NCBI GenBank assembly: GCA_036154155.1
Contig: JAYZLP010000029.1
Location: forward strand, 1 to 7,661
Reading direction: 5' to 3'
Origin: MGIIb-O5 sp036154155
GTDB lineage: Archaea; Thermoplasmatota; Poseidoniia; Poseidoniales; Thalassarchaeaceae
DNA: 7,661 nt
Position 1 is the stretch's first letter. The number at the start of each line of letters is the position of its first letter. The position numbers and the translations under genes were made by a program. Below the pieces are notes generated by a model. That model was not told the DNA's origin and searched no databases. It saw only the letters and a program-made list of their open reading frames with translations. Positions 7,453-7,661 of this stretch are shown in pieces.

Positions 7453-7661
7453 ATGCCTTCGCAGAGGGAAGTCGGATTCACTCTGACTTTCGTCGGCATT
7501 ACGGGCGCTATGGCAACCCTCTTCCTGGGGATATACTGGGCCCCTTTGGTCGATCCTGAGTCATGGAACGCGCCAGAGGCCTATCGAATACTGTACTGGC
7601 ACGTCCCTTTCGCATGGTCCTCATTCTTGGCCTTCTCAATGTTATTTGTGGGCGCGATTTC
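7453..7661 (+). CDS. ccmC: CcmC-type heme handling membrane protein, N-terminal part (runs off the right edge)
   Basis: The ATG at 7453 starts MPSQREVGFTLTFVGITGAM and stays open to the window end (69 codons). Residues 7-28 form a first transmembrane helix. The segment YRILYWHVPFAWSSFLAF follows, the conserved I-x-Y-x-H-V-P-x-A-W signature of CcmC and related CcsA/CcmF heme-handling proteins; His50 (7600-7602) matches the external heme-ligand His of CcmC. CcmC binds heme on the outer side through a WWD domain (beyond the window) and passes it to CcmE. The gene begins 38 bases after ccmAB on the same strand, consistent with one operon. No clear Shine-Dalgarno is seen; no other good in-frame start lies between the genes. 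CcmC is preferred over CcmF because the HVP motif comes so early and ccmAB is adjacent, but the rest is unseen. Confidence 0.85.
   Translation, partial: MPSQREVGFTLTFVGITGAMATLFLGIYWAPLVDPESWNAPEAYRILYWHVPFAWSSFLAFSMLFVGAI

Noticed and set aside
7436..7486. A short frame from an ATG just after ccmAB
   Set aside because: It closes after 16 codons in a frame different from ccmC, with no sign of coding; too short to be a CcmD-like protein and lacking a membrane helix.

Overview
The window looks like a marine euryarchaeal genome, most likely Marine Group II/III (Candidatus Poseidoniales or a relative). This is an inference from protein style: a very large acidic secreted S8 protease with CARDB repeats, membrane proteins ending in cytosolic Cys-x2-Cys zinc-ribbon tails, frequent AGG/AGA arginine codons, closely packed genes and roughly 50% GC. 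No rRNA, tRNA, CRISPR array, insertion sequence or phage gene was seen.

Layout. Minus strand, read right to left: a rhomboid-family intramembrane serine protease (4885-5898); after a 67-bp gap, a 1593-residue membrane-anchored subtilisin-like protease (36-4817); then, four bases past its stop, the first ten codons of a gene cut by the left edge that may encode a Maf-type nucleotide pyrophosphatase (1-31). Plus strand: a 97-bp divergent spacer (5899-5995); a single ORF fusing the cytochrome c biogenesis ATPase CcmA to the permease CcmB (5996-7414); and the N-terminus of a CcmC-type heme handling protein (7453 to the right edge).

How the genes may work together. The plus-strand pair is the start of a System I (Ccm) cytochrome c maturation cluster. 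CcmC presents heme on the outer face of the membrane, and the CcmA-CcmB ATPase drives release of the loaded heme chaperone. The minus-strand pair puts two membrane proteases side by side. The S8 enzyme has a signal peptide, a large outer ectodomain and one transmembrane helix near its C-terminus, so it is N-out/C-in, the topology rhomboids usually cut. Its helix has a Gly-Gly pair on the outer side. It is therefore a reasonable candidate substrate for shedding by its neighbour, though nothing in the sequence proves this. Both proteases end in separate cysteine-rich cytosolic modules.

The most notable points are the CcmA-CcmB fusion, the rhomboid/type-I-protease pairing with matching zinc-ribbon tails, and the multi-domain ectodomain of the S8 protease.
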